Below are positions 47,901 to 60,085 of a DNA stretch of 64,000 bases, one piece after another. Under the pieces are notes generated by a model, which saw only the letters and a list, made by a program, of their open reading frames with translations, searched no databases and had not been told where the DNA came from. Source of the stretch: Erythroxylum novogranatense (taxonomy: Eukaryota; Streptophyta; Magnoliopsida; Malpighiales; Erythroxylaceae). Location of the stretch: contig CM057226.1 of the NCBI GenBank assembly GCA_029891385.1, positions 90,528,977-90,592,976 of the forward strand, given 5' to 3'. Numbering within the stretch: position 1 is the stretch's first letter; every line of letters starts with the position of its first letter. The translations under genes and the position numbers were made by a program.

Positions 47901-48964
47901 CTCATGCTCTACAAACTCTCGGTTTCTCTGGCTCCAAATCGGATAGTTCGCTCTTCATTTACTCCAGCGGTGGTGAACCCCTTATTGTTTAATATATGTT
48001 GATGATTTGATTCTCATGGATCCTCCACCTCTCTGCTTGCCAAGCTCATTAGACAACTTGGTCAGACAGTCACCCTAAAAGATCTCGGCTCCCTATCCTA
48101 TTTTCTAGGTGTCGAAGTAACATGGCAAGCTGATGGACTGCAGCTCTCTCAAGGTAAATACATTCAGGATCTTCTTGTACGAGCTAATATGCAAGAAGCA
48201 TCTTCTGCTGCAACACCTTCTACTCCACAATCTGATATCACTGCCACCACATCAACAACATTCGAGGATCCGACTCAGTATCGTCATGTTGTTGGTGCTC
48301 TCCAATATCTTGCTCTCACTCGGCCAGACATCTCCTTGGCTGTAAATAAGGCCGCTCAATATATGCATTCACCCTGTATTCACCATTGGCAAGCCGTGAA
48401 GCGGATTTTGCGTTACTTGCGTGGCACGGTTGATCATGGTCTTGTCCTTCGACCAACTCGACATGCTGCTCTTGTGGCTTACTCGGATGCGGATTGGGGT
48501 GGAGACAAGGTGGATCGTAAAAGCACCTCAGCTTATGCCGTTTTTCATGGTGTGAATCTCATATCTTGGAGCTCGAAAAGCAGAAAACAGTTGCTCGGTC
48601 CAGCACAGATTCGGAGTATCGAGCATTGGCATCGGCGGCGTCAGAAGTTTATTGGCTTCAGTGCCTTCTTCGAGAACTTCACCACACTCTTCCTACACCT
48701 CCAAAAATCTGGTGCGATAATGTTGCTGCCACTTATCTCGCTGCTAATCCCGTTTTCCACTCTCGGTCCAAGCACCTAGAGTTGGATTTCCACTTTGTTC
48801 GTGACCAGGTTCGGCAAAAGCAGCTCCTTGTTTCCTACATCTCCACCTCTGATCAAGTAGCTGATGTGTTGACTAAATCATTGTCGAAGCAACGGTTTCT
48901 AGCCTTCAAAGACAAACTCATGGTGCTACCCCCCATCCGTTTATGGGGTGTTAAGATGTCATAG
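44928..48964 (+). pseudogene. Copia gag-pol polyprotein, multiply frameshifted
   Basis: The ATG at 44928 begins a gag (LTSTNYLLWKTQILPILHG, WIFGSLSEPVLSQVVG) that shifts frame near 45280 (ALHALSRANDSIVDYMDRA). A zinc knuckle CYNCQGRGHTNKNC and the protease motif WIVDSGATHHLT follow (about 45670-45830). After another shift near 46000 come the pre-integrase zinc region (WHARLGH...CEACCISK), the integrase core (ICSDLWGP, QSDWGGEFQ, EQNGCAERKH), then shifts near 46790-46960. Reverse transcriptase runs from about 47440 (TWDLVPRSQASNIIGCKWVYR, NAFLHGALDVPVFMEQP) with a disrupted YVDD region near 48000. RNase H ends the protein (ADVLTKSLSKQRF). Breaks are mostly small indels, several in short runs of C or T. 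All domains are represented. Confidence 0.9.
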
Positions 48965-49186
48965 TCAACCATAATATTGCGCTAATTAGGTGCTATCGGT
49001 TTCGATTTTTCAACCATAATATTGCGCCTAATTAGGTGCTATCGGTTTCGATTTTTCTGCTGATTTGTTTCTCAAATATTGCTGTATATTTTATCTCTTT
49101 CCTTGTATAGTTCGGTGTATATATTCTACACAATACATTCAATACAATATGTGAAGCTTTTCAAATTTACAACATTAGTTTTTACA
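48949..49186 (+). repeat. 3' LTR of the plus-strand copia
   Basis: 238 bp. Relative to the 5' LTR it lacks single bases at GG and CC positions and has CGG where the 5' LTR has CAG. The last codons of the polyprotein frame overlap its beginning. A purine-rich TATGGGG precedes it. Confidence 0.9.
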
Positions 49187-49191
49187 CACAC

Positions 49192-49538
49192 TAGTTCTAA
49201 AGGAAGATTTATACCCTTGTATCTTATAGTTCAAATGAGGATTTAAGGAATTATTCTTTGAAATCTACTGAAAACTATACATTTCCTATGAATTAAAGAA
49301 AATAAAATGTATATAGATTGTAACAGCTAACAGTGTAACTTGGTATTCGGTACTGTGGAAGAATTATTTCTTATTTAAGCTTAAGAGGTTGAGGCGTATA
49401 AAATTGAAGGTCCACACACGAGATCATATTTCTCACTAGACAATGGATTTATACCATTAAGATAGTTTTCCAAGTGATCCTGTTTTCCAAGCTTTTGAGG
49501 CTTTTGCTGCAACTTCTTCATCGTACAATCTTGGTATT
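49192..49538. other. Short spacer between two copia elements
   Basis: AT-rich with no recognised feature. Confidence 0.6.
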
Positions 49539-49543
49539 CTTAT

Positions 49544-50052
49544 TGTAACACGTAACGATACTTTAGTTACGTATTTCGAATCAAACGTAAAAGAACATGA
49601 AACAAAGAAATGCAAAAAATACCTAATTTCAGCTTCACAACTTCAAATGAGATTTTCAAAACTGAAACGAGGGCGAATCTACCATTGTTTTCATGGGAGC
49701 TCCTCACCAAACGCGGTCAATTTCTTTGTATAGTTTTTTTAAAACACAAACTCTCTTAATGAGTCAGAAAATCCTTATACTTACGATTGGTATGAGCAAC
49801 TGCAGGAGGCCTTAACCTTTATATATAGCTTCTATATCGAACTTTTCCATCACAGGCCCGATATGGGTCGATCCACACTGATTGAGATTCATTTTCTACC
49901 GGACTTCGACCTATTGATTTAAATCATTTATTGGGTCTCTTTATCATCTTTATCTAGATTAAATTATGTAACTTAACTGATAAGTTATTAAAAAAATGAA
50001 AAATCTAATTAAATATTGTCTGTCTTTATGGGAAATTACAAAATGTCCAACA
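49544..50052 (-). repeat. 3' LTR of the old copia
   Basis: 509 bp, partner of 56145-56661. It contains the TATATATAG TATA-like motif near 49832 shared with its partner. Confidence 0.8.
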
Positions 50053-51636
50053 ATCTCCCACTTAGACAATACTTAATTGTAGTGTTGACTCTGGTTTTAA
50101 AACAATTTAAAAACTCGATTAAGTCATGCTACTGTATTAGTCGATTAGGTTTTAAAAACAAAACATTTGATCCAAAGATAACGAAAGTCCATCATTCCGT
50201 CTTGTAAGGTTTTCAATACCGAAAAGCATCAAATGCATGTGTCATGTGCGACACAGATCTAATACAATCACATATACCTAATACCTTATTAACATGAACG
50301 AGAAAATGGAGTGTGGCAAACTAGGATGATACATTTATGATCTAAATTATATCATCTTTGTTTGTAGATCTTGATTTCTCCAATTTTATACTAAACCACA
50401 TATACTAAATTGCATTAGAAATTTCCTATTTTCTCTCGCCAAATGCTAAATTGCATTAGAGAAAACCTTTATGTTCTCTAACTGAATGTTAAACTGCATT
50501 AGAGAACCTTTATGAGATAAAAACTTATATCTCCTATATCATGTCAAACTTCATGGATATCCGTATAAAACTGTATGCATCTAAATGACATAGGCTTAAG
50601 GTCAATTTGTATATATGCTTAATGACATTTAAATGCTTAAGATCGACACAAATCTTAAGACTTGTATATGTATTATGATAATAAACGATAACACGTATTA
50701 TCAAAGATAAATGATGATCATCTTTATTGATGAACCATCATACCGTCATAATATATCAAATGTATAAATGTACATGAAGCAAATATAACGATCCCCTAAC
50801 TAACAATGTCTAATGACGTCAAAATACCCGTATTGTATACTTGTGTCACAAACATAAGTGGGCGAAGTCTTTTAGTTAAAGGATTGACTATCATTTTCTC
50901 GATCCTTAAATGCTCTAAACCTTAATGTCAGCTTTTGTATCAACACCTTTATGGCTAAATAATTGACCTTTAAATGCTAAAACCCTGTGATATTCTTTGT
51001 TGTTATTAAGCAACACAACAAGAAGATCACCACAATGCAACCAAATGGATCTAGCCACTGAATCAACCACAGACAACTTAGAAATCAAGTTTTTGAGTTA
51101 AATCATTTATGAAGCAACCTCATAGCATGCACCTGCATGCATGATTGAGGAAGTCACCCGTGTCTATTTGACACTATTCCATGACATTGTACCATCTGCA
51201 AACTTAAAACATATAACCTTAAGTGAACTTTCGATCATTCGAACGCATAGCTAAATTTGAATCTGAATTCTCTATGAGATTTAGTTTGTTGACTGTGTTA
51301 TATGTCAACATATAATCCTTAGTTCCTTTAAGTATCTCAACACTCGCTAGACAGCATTTCAAAGGTTTACACCTAGCTTAACCAAATATTGACCAAACAG
51401 TCAAACAGTAAATGCAATGTTTCGCCTAGTACATAGCCAAGCATACATCAAGCTATCAACTGTACTAGTATACAAAACATTCCTCACAACCTCTCTTTTA
51501 ACTTTATTTTTTGGATACTGTGCTAAAGATTATCTCTTACTATGAGAGATAGGTGCTACAATAAGTTTACTATTAACTGTATTAAACCTTTGTAACACAT
51601 ACTCAATGTATGCACTCTATGAGAGGCTGATGAATG

Positions 51637-54193
51637 TTAAGATCTGTCTCGGTGAATCTGAATACTTAGAACAAAAGATGTTACACCAAGGTCCTTCATG
51701 TCAAAATTCTTGACCAAAAGTTGCTTAACTTTATAAAACATGGTCAAGTAATTTGACGTGAGCAATATATCATCCACATGCAGTAATATAAAGATAATTT
51801 TGCTCTCCCTGACCCTACAATACAAGCATCTTTTGCCTTTATTTTTCATGAAATTGAAAGATGTCATAACCTCATCAACTGTAATGTATCAGTTCTATAT
51901 GATGTAAACCATATATTGATATGCATAATGCACAAACCATATCAGTTCCATTTGGATCCTGAAATCCTTTAAGTTGTATCATATAGACCTCTTTATAAAG
52001 GCCTTTACTTAGGAAAGCAGTTTTGACAGTTATCTAATGTAACTCTACATCATGATGAGCTACAATTGCCTTACTCACTTAAAATGTATCCTACAAGGAT
52101 ACGAGAAAAAAGTTAACATAAAGTCAACCTTTCTCCCTGAGTGAACCATTAGGCAACTAAGAGTGCCCATAAACTGTTGAACTTTATTCCAAAATCTTTT
52201 ATGTCTAATCTTTATTTACAACTGATGAGTTTGTAGTTTCGTTGTAAATCAAATGGCTCCCAAACCTTACTATGTTTCATGAATAGCATCTCGTCATTCA
52301 TTGCATCTCACTACACATCCGCATTGGGTCTAGAAACAACTTACAAAAAACTAACTAAATTTGAAATATGTCTAATATCATAGTCCTATACATTTGCTAG
52401 ACTAGTAATCAGATGAGATAGTAGGTCGTCTCACTCTGGTGGATTTACCTAACTGCATTAGATCTTGTACTCCCAGGAACCACTGTGTGTATAAGTTTGG
52501 ATTCCTGTTCTTATATAGGCATAATATAGAGACCTAAATCTACCAGATCTAACTGTACGAGTATCGGGTACATGACAATTATAGTATCCGCCTTGCTATC
52601 ATCTGAAGGGTCAAAGAGCCCACCATCATCATAGACATTGTATTTCATAAACTTAGCTATTTGTGATTTCATTATTTTGGTCCCATCTTCTATATAGTAA
52701 AAATTGCAGCCTTAAAATGGTCGAGATACCTTACTAAATAGCAATGAGCAGAACTCAGTAGGGCAGCCCATACATGAATGTATGCAAGGATGGGTTTCCA
52801 AACTTCTAGATAATCAGGTAGAATAACCCTGTTCTGCATCGACTTCTTCAAGTCCTATAGGGTGCAGTTATGCCATTAGGTAACATATCATTTTGCTGAG
52901 AACTACTCTGCATAGTAAATTAAGTCACTATTCTAACTGATTCTAAATATTTGACAAATAGACCTTTTAAATTCCTAAAACACCATGTTTGCCATGATAT
53001 TCTTCTCCATGGTTAAATTTGACTATCTTGATGAATTTTTCTAATTGGTTCTCAACCTTTAGTCTTTAAACAATAACAAATAACTGTAATAGGAATAATC
53101 ATCAACAAATGTCAGAATATATTTAGAATTGCATAATGCAACTGTATAGGTCTACCGACATCTTTATGTATCAGACTCAACAAGTCAAAATCATGAGTTG
53201 GCCTCAATATCCTTATTAGTCAACTTACCCCTGCAATAATCACCACATGTTCCCAGAGAGAAATGATTTCCTTGATCAATCTCTCAACCTTAGCTCTGGA
53301 AACGTGGCTTAAACTTTTATATCACACCATGTATGACTTCTCATTCATCAAGGTTCTTCATTTCATAACTTGTTTAGCAAGATACGAAGAAGCACATATC
53401 TAATTCGGAGTAAGACACATTCTATACAAACTATATGATAAGAAAGTTGTACCATTATGTTTTGAATTAAATAATAACTGTACAACAGAAGCATTTAATA
53501 CAAAACATTAGCCCTTTTTGTCCAAAATTGATCAAAAGATCACATATAAAATGTGTTGTGTAAAACCTTAATGAACCTTACAAAAGGTTCAATACATATA
53601 TTCCCTATAGATATTACATAGGTTCAATACATATATTCCCTATAGATATTACATCTACTTCTTTATCGTTGTGAACCATCAATTTCTCCTTCCCTTTATT
53701 TAGCTTTATCCTAGATATGAACCCTTGCATCGTGGAAGTGCCTTGATCAGATGCTCCACTATATAGCCACCAAATACTTAATTCAACTATCGCAAATTAG
53801 ATTCATAAATTAATCAGCCAAGGAGCTATCTAATGGTCACATTTTTTCCTTCTAAGCCTTATACTGTTGACTTCTTTATGTCATTCAAACCTTTACCAGC
53901 ACTGGTTTGGGCAACATAAGCATGTAGAGAAGATTTGAACTTTGTACCTTTGAACTTAGCGGAAGTCATCTTTGCCTACCTTTAGTTGCTTCGAAGGTTG
54001 TAGGAGTAACAAACTTGAGTTTCTTCTTCTCAGCAACACAATGGGCTATCAAAGTGTTGAAGTACCATTCCTCATATAGGGAGTAATTTGTCATTACCAG
54101 ATTACTAAACTCTGAAGGGAGTGTATTCAGAGTCTTATTCAGATTCTGGTAAACAATGAAGACATTAGGAAGCGACATGTTTAGCATCTTCAC
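51637..54193 (-). pseudogene. Relics of copia gag and reverse transcriptase
   Basis: At 51867-51637 a piece of reverse transcriptase survives: KIIFILLHVDDILLTSN (YVDD changed to HVDD) and FDMKDLGVTSFVLSIQI. At 54193-53966 a gag piece reads LNTLPSEFSNLVMTNYS and TLIAHCVAEKKKLKF. Between them only scattered frameshifted fragments can be seen. The order gag then RT on the minus strand agrees with the LTR signals. Confidence 0.75.
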
Positions 54194-55699
54194 TCTACGA
54201 GAGTGTATTCAGAGTTTGACAAACAATGAAGACATCAGGAAGAGGAATGTTTAACATCTTCAGTCCACTATGAAGATGAATCATTCTTGATATATACTAT
54301 ATTACTCCCCCTTCTCCTGTATACCTCATGGAGAATAATTCTTTCATTAAGACACTTTTCTCAACATTAGGTGAGATTGTGTATCTCTAGAAGACATTAC
54401 TAAGAAACTCATTCGCTATATCTGTGTCTAAAAGTCTACTTAGCAGATGGTTAAGTATGAATCTCTTAATGGCTATCATACATAATCTGTTAGGCCGATC
54501 CTAGGCTTCATAAGCTGCTTTATGAACTCTCGAGCTAATGAATGTAGGTGGAGATGACCTATTCGTTCGTATAGCTATATCAACCTCAACTATCTCTATA
54601 GTATTCAATACATCCTTTGTCCACTCTTTGTATTGAAACCAATCAAGGTTTCAATGGTGACACTGATTTTGTTGATCGAAAAGGTGACTACAAAATAACA
54701 ATATTTCAATCAACACAAATGTAGGATAACAACGATACTTAAAGCCATTGAATAATATCTTTGTTGAAAATCTGATCACACATATTATGACTGAATACAT
54801 AATATATACAATTAGACTTTCATATAAAAGCGATCAGAGTATAAACTGTCAACTCTTATGACAATACCACCTTTGGGCGAATATATCATTTGAGCAACAT
54901 CGTTGCTCCATCTAATGTCTTTATGTACACCTTAAAATGTTTTGTAAGGCCAACACCTTTGAACATAATAACCAAATATAAAATCAGAGACATCTCCCAA
55001 CATGCAAGCGGAACAATTCAAAATGTTGATTTGAAAGGTCACTTTAGTGACTACATCCTCATCAATACTAAAAAAATCCACGAACACAAAGGATACATCT
55101 TTATGTTATCCTTAGATTTTTTATGGGCATATGGTATATGATAATGTAACATCAATACATGAAAAAAATTTCATGCATAGTCTTATTGTGACACACTCGT
55201 GCTGAAGACATAATCTGAAAACTTCATTTGAGACTTTCGTAAATGAAAAATCTTAATAGAGCGACTATTGTGCATCATTGGATACTGAACCGATCACCTG
55301 GGACATGAAAACCTCATGTATTTCTCTTATGGCAAGTTTGTTGTACAAAAATTCACTTAAAAATGGCTTTAGAATATCTCAATTCCTTTTTCAAGTAACT
55401 ATCATATGATCCCGAACACTGAACATGAGATCCGAGATATGAAAACTTGAAGTTTCTCCCTCAAGTGATGTCTGAAGCATGAAAATTCACTCGATATCGG
55501 ATTCAGAACGTCTTAATTTATTTAGTTGGAGTTAAACTTTAATTTATTACTAATGTAATAAATCCAAAAAAATAGAAATTTTCACTTTATAAATTTTTTG
55601 GACCTAGAAACTGACCTAAAAATCTAGAGGCACCCTTATAAAAAATTCAAAATTTTGTGTGTTTTTTTTTAAATTACTGTAACTGCTAAAGTCAACAAA

Positions 55700-55930
55700 G
55701 GTATGGCGCGTGTATTAGCGACGCACCTCAACAGTGTTCGGCGCGTGCATTGCATGCGCCAAACGCACACGCATGCACGATAGTTGGCGTGACATTGTCC
55801 ACCTATGTGTCAACCACGTGTCTGGCATGTGCAGCGCACGCGCTAGACGTACCACCCCACGGGCGATACTATTTACCCGTCAAGTGTGTGTGGCACATGG
55901 GCCTGACGTCTGCGTTGCCGTCGCTTGAAA
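55700..55930. repeat. GC-rich palindromic block in the old copia leader
   Basis: Within a very AT-rich element, between the 5' LTR and gag, a block of repeated GCGCGTG, GCATGCGCC, ACGCACACGCATGC and GCGCACGCGC motifs can fold on itself; GGCGCGTGCATTGCATGCGCC (55740-55760) is nearly self-complementary. Open frames on both strands here are a by-product of the repeats. Confidence 0.65.
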
Positions 55931-56144
55931 ATGACGATTTTCAGTTAGTTTCAGGCTATTTTTTGCACTCTCGGGCTCGTTTTCACTCTATTTCTCAAGG
56001 ATAAACACATGTATACTACTTTCATTAAATAAAAAGCAAGAAAAAAATCGAGAAACAGAAGTTTATTCTCCTAAAATCTTACAAAGAAAAAATAAAAAAA
56101 TTTCGTTTTTAACCACCCAATCACGTCAACACTCTAATACCACA

Positions 56145-56661
56145 TGTAATACGTAACGATACCTTAGTTACGTATCCTGGATCGAACGTAAAATAACAAG
56201 AAACGAAGAAATGTAAAAAAATACCTGATTTTAGTTTCACAACTTCAAACAAACTTTTTGAAGCCGAAACGAACGTAAATCTACTGCCGCCTTTACGGAA
56301 ACTCCTCACCAAAACGCGATCAACAACTTTCTACATTTTTGTCAAAACGCAAGCATTCTTAATAGGTCAAAAAATTCTTATATTTACGATTGATATGAGC
56401 AGCTGTAGAAGACTTTAATCTTTATATATAGTTTTCATATCGAACTTCCCCATCACAGGCCTGATATGAGTCCGGTTTACACTGAATGAGATTCATTTTT
56501 CACCCAAATTTTGACCAATTGATTTAAATAATTTATTGGGTCACTTTAGTATCTTTATTCGGATCAAATTACGTAACTTAACCGATAAGTTATTTAAAAA
56601 CTAAAAAATATAATTAAATATTGTCCAATTTTATAAAAAAAATTACAGAAAATGTCTAACA
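56145..56661 (-). repeat. 5' LTR of the old copia
   Basis: 517 bp, partner of 49544-50052. The decayed primer site abuts it on the left. Confidence 0.8.
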
Positions 56662-56666
56662 CTCAT

Positions 56667-57168
56667 AACTAAATATGAATAAGGCAATAAACTTAGTCAA
56701 CAAAACAAGTCGACAATTGGCTACATTTATCTTCCTTTTACCGAAAGGACAAAGTGACAAAACTTATGTCTAAACATCACCCGACAAACTTGCAATCTAA
56801 GGAATTTAACGAAGGAGGAGCATGGTCAAAAAGGAATTTGTATATCTCACGTTTAAATTGTTATAACAAAAGGGCATCCTATATACTCTATTATGAATCC
56901 ATCCATCCAAGTTTAAACTTTTGTTGAATAAGGACTTATTATCGCTCTCTTAACACGCATTTAGTTGAATAAAATATCACCTTGCATGATAAATTGTATA
57001 CAGTAAAATCTATATAAATAAATAATATTGAAATCACATAAGATATGTTAATTAAAAGAATTTCCAGTTAATTTAATTTTAATTTTAACTTATTAGATCA
57101 TTTCAAAATATTAATTTATAAAAATTCCAAGTTAAAATAAGTAAATATTAAAACTTTGAACTAAACAT
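56667..57168. other. Intergenic, AT-rich
   Basis: Nothing recognised. Confidence 0.6.
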
Positions 57169-57182
57169 AATTATGTAGTTTT

Positions 57183-57393
57183 TTTTTTTTGGTTACCCAC
57201 GAGGTGTTCTAGGAGGGTCCCAATTATGGGAAGACACCTTTAAGTCATCTACTCCAAAATTAATCCCTGCTCGAGCCAGATAGGTCCCTTGTAGGAGGCA
57301 AAGTTCTGACCCCAAGTTTTAAACAGTTGTATACATAAGGTCGGTTCAAACCCGCGACCTCACTTAAACAAAAAAAAAGCCCCTTATCAACTC
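57183..57393 (-). mobile_element. tRNA-derived SINE with poly-A tail and 14-bp target duplication
   Basis: The flanks AATTATGTAGTTTT (57169-57182) and AATTACGTAGTTTT (57394-57407) match at 13 of 14 positions. On the minus strand the body starts GAGTTGATAAGGGGC (degenerate A-box region), has GAGGTCGCGGGTTTGAACC (B-box) within the first 60 bases, and ends GGGTAACC followed by a run of A (plus-strand T run to 57190). This is the structure of a plant tRNA-related SINE. The family was not identified. Confidence 0.75.
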
Positions 57394-57407
57394 AATTACG
57401 TAGTTTT

Positions 57408-59581
57408 CGGCACTAGTTAAAATATCCCTCATCGTGAGCACTTCCATTAGAACTTTGATTAGCTCGAATCATCACGTTTGTTCACTTTTTGCAAGTGCGA
57501 AAGCGCACTCTGGAGTAGAATTGACCGAACGGGTGTTTTTCAATCAAATGAGGTCCTGACAGTGTTGCGAAACTTCAAAGAAGTTACCGCAAGTCAAGTT
57601 AAGCTATTATTTTATGCCCCCACACACCAAAAAGAACGCTCGTTTAGGTGAAGAGATACTAGAAATCGTGGAGTAATTATATATAAGCTCTCACTTTGCT
57701 GCTGTTGATAATGGAACTAGACGAGAAACAAATGGCAAGTTCAACTGGTTTGGGGCTGCTGTCATTAGAAGCCGAGCCACTACTTTGGATTCTCATTATA
57801 GAACACATTCTTTGAATCATAACCGTTTATTCTTTACAATATTTGTTTGAAATAAAGAATTAAATATTCATTTTAGCAAACCACACTTCAAGCTTCAATG
57901 GTAAATTTTCATTAACACATTTTCAAACTACACAGAAGTTTCAATGTCGTCTTACAGAAGATGGATGTGGTCCAGATTAGCGTTCGGCCTAATCAAACAA
58001 ACAACCTTGTCCTTCCCAGTATGGTCGTGAACTGCGGAGAAACTATATTTACAGAAGCTATAAACCAAGGAGATGCGGTCTAATCGAATTGATTATTAGG
58101 ATTTCAGGCAAAACACAAGTATGAGCGAGCCAGGTTGTCACTTTTGTTTGGCATTTCATGCCAAGGTTTCTTCAACTTTATATTACTCCTGGGATGAGAT
58201 ATACGGATTGACTGAGTCCTTGGTTTTCATTATCAATTCAAGTGGAGTTTTTCTTTCTGTAGATAAATTTCCAGGAGCAGCCCGAAAGTTCCTTCCATCA
58301 TGGACCTTGGCAGCTTCGTTAGATCCAATGAGTAATAGGTTTATTAAGGATGTAGGAGTAAACTCTCTCATTTAGATTCTAGCAGGCACATGGAATATAT
58401 GATTACAAGTACAATATATATATATATATATAAGAAAATGATTCGCGGCCGATTGCTCGCGTTATACTTCGGTCAACTAAAGCCAATTCTGATTTACTGC
58501 GTAAAGATAAATATGTAATTAATACTGGAATAAAGGAGGTGATTGGTCAAAGTTGGGTAAAAATAGATCTTTTATATACCAATGATTCAACATGTAGAGA
58601 TTTTCTGGATTTTGACTTGGACATTTGATAGTTGCCCTTGAAAGAGAAGATGGTACCAAAGAAAATTGGCATAGAAAAATCGCTGTGATTGGAAGGAAAT
58701 GTGGTGTCTGGTACAGAAGAAAGGGTCAAGTGGTGGAAGTATCAAGCGGCCATTTCTACATGAATAACAAACCTTAGCATTATTTCAGTCTAATTAGAAA
58801 ACTAAGCATATTATAATGTGACTCTTTGGACATTGCAGATTAACAAAGCATTGATTTGTACTTAATGTAAGAACAATGACAAAATTCATAAACTTAAAGG
58901 CAAATTATATTTTAAATTTAAATTTTTACGCAACTTTGTAGAACAAGCCACAAATATAAAAATATCAATCAAGTATATAAAATTCTAAGTTAAAGTAAAA
59001 ATAATTTGTCCTTAATTCTATCTTTACTCTTGTTAACATGAAGGGTAATACATGTAAGATTAGGGATAATAATGGACTGGTCCATGAGCTCATATTAGAG
59101 TGTTTTCAATGAACTGACCTATAGGTTAAGCCTAGACATAAACCGACTCGAGACTCAACTATTCTATACAAAACAACATTGTTTTGTTTAGAAGAGTTAG
59201 GTCTCAGGTAAGCCTGAATCTGAGTATTTTAAATTTGGATTCAATTAAAAAAACGACATTTTATACTTTTGGTTTTTGTAAGATAGATTATAGTGTAGCA
59301 GAAAATAAATGATTAAAAATTTAAGAGTTTAATTATTTTTGTCAATAAACAGATTATGAAAAACTTGTAATGTATTTATTAAGTCGTTAAAAGATAACTG
59401 TTAATCCAACTCATAAGAAATTAGGAGGGATCAAGTTCAAGATGGTAAATGAAATAAGTTTTGATCAATTAGTTGGAAATATTCCATATGTGAAAACATT
59501 AAAAGAAATAAAATATTAAGGTTTATCTTTCCATAAGTCAATTTCACCATTACGCGTTTTTTAAAGAATTTTCTTTGCCGT
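57408..59581. other. Intergenic, no supported gene
   Basis: Open frames near 58121-58375 look like chance. A TA microsatellite lies at about 58415-58432. Other sequence is AT-rich and unrecognised. Confidence 0.5.
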
Positions 59582-59940
59582 CACTACAAGAAATCAGTGT
59601 TTTATCGACGGAAATTGTCGTCGGTAAACAGGAGATATCCGTCGGTGGAATTAATCACCGACGGAATTTGGTGGAGCAAAATTCGGTCGGTGAACTGCCC
59701 GAAGCTAAAAATACCGATCGACATGTTCCGTCGCAATGTTACGATGGAATTACCGACGGAAATATTATTGTCGGTATTTATTTAACGACGGAATGGTAAG
59801 TACTATTCCGTCAGAGAAATATTGCTACGGTCATTCAGCCCGTCGGTGATGTGAAGTTATCTTCAACGACATTTTCCGACGGTATATTATACCGTCAGTA
59901 ACTAGGGTAACTTTTCCGACAGACAATTGACCGTCGGTAA
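59582..59940. repeat. CACTA terminus and subterminal repeats
   Basis: The terminal repeat CACTACAAGAAA is followed by more than ten copies of a CGACGGA/TCCGTCG-like motif, some paired as hairpins (for example CCGTCGGTGGAATTAATCACC at 59640 and on). These are the presumed transposase-binding sites of En/Spm-type elements. Confidence 0.85.
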
Positions 59941-60085
59941 TAACTGATTATTATTTTTTTTGCTTTTTTGTTGTTATAATAATGATTATATTATATATTC
60001 ACTTTATTAATTTGTGTTGCGTTAGAATAATGAATAATGAGAAAATTAATAATTAATAAAATATAAAAAGAAATTAATTTAATTA

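Larger units (their letters stand above)
44633..49186 (+). mobile_element. Ty1/copia retrotransposon (Ale/Retrofit-like), complete but frameshifted
   Basis: LTRs at 44633-44875 and 48949-49186 (both TGTTAAG...TTTTTACA) with the perfect duplication CACAC at 44628-44632 and 49187-49191. A primer site TGGTATCAG follows the 5' LTR. The interior runs gag, protease, integrase, reverse transcriptase, RNase H in copia order. The LTRs differ at few places, so the insertion is fairly young, yet coding frames are broken several times. Confidence 0.92.
49544..56661 (-). mobile_element. Old degenerate Ty1/copia element
   Basis: Diverged LTRs at 49544-50052 and 56145-56661, both beginning TGTAA(C/T)ACGTAACGATAC on the plus strand and ending TGTC(C/T)AACA. 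The first 60 aligned bases show nine differences. The flanks CTTAT (49539-49543) and CTCAT (56662-56666) look like a duplication with one transition. On the minus strand the right LTR is followed by TGGTATTAGAGTG, a decayed tRNA-iMet site, and the left LTR is preceded by AAGTGGGAGATTG, the usual copia polypurine tract. The interior is mostly unreadable. Confidence 0.82.

Noticed and set aside
55734..56004. Overlapping plus-strand ORFs
   Set aside because: They are produced by the GC-rich palindromic leader of the old copia element and resemble no protein.
58121..58375. 84-codon ORF
   Set aside because: No recognisable family, no nearby exons or promoter signals; the opposite strand is equally open.
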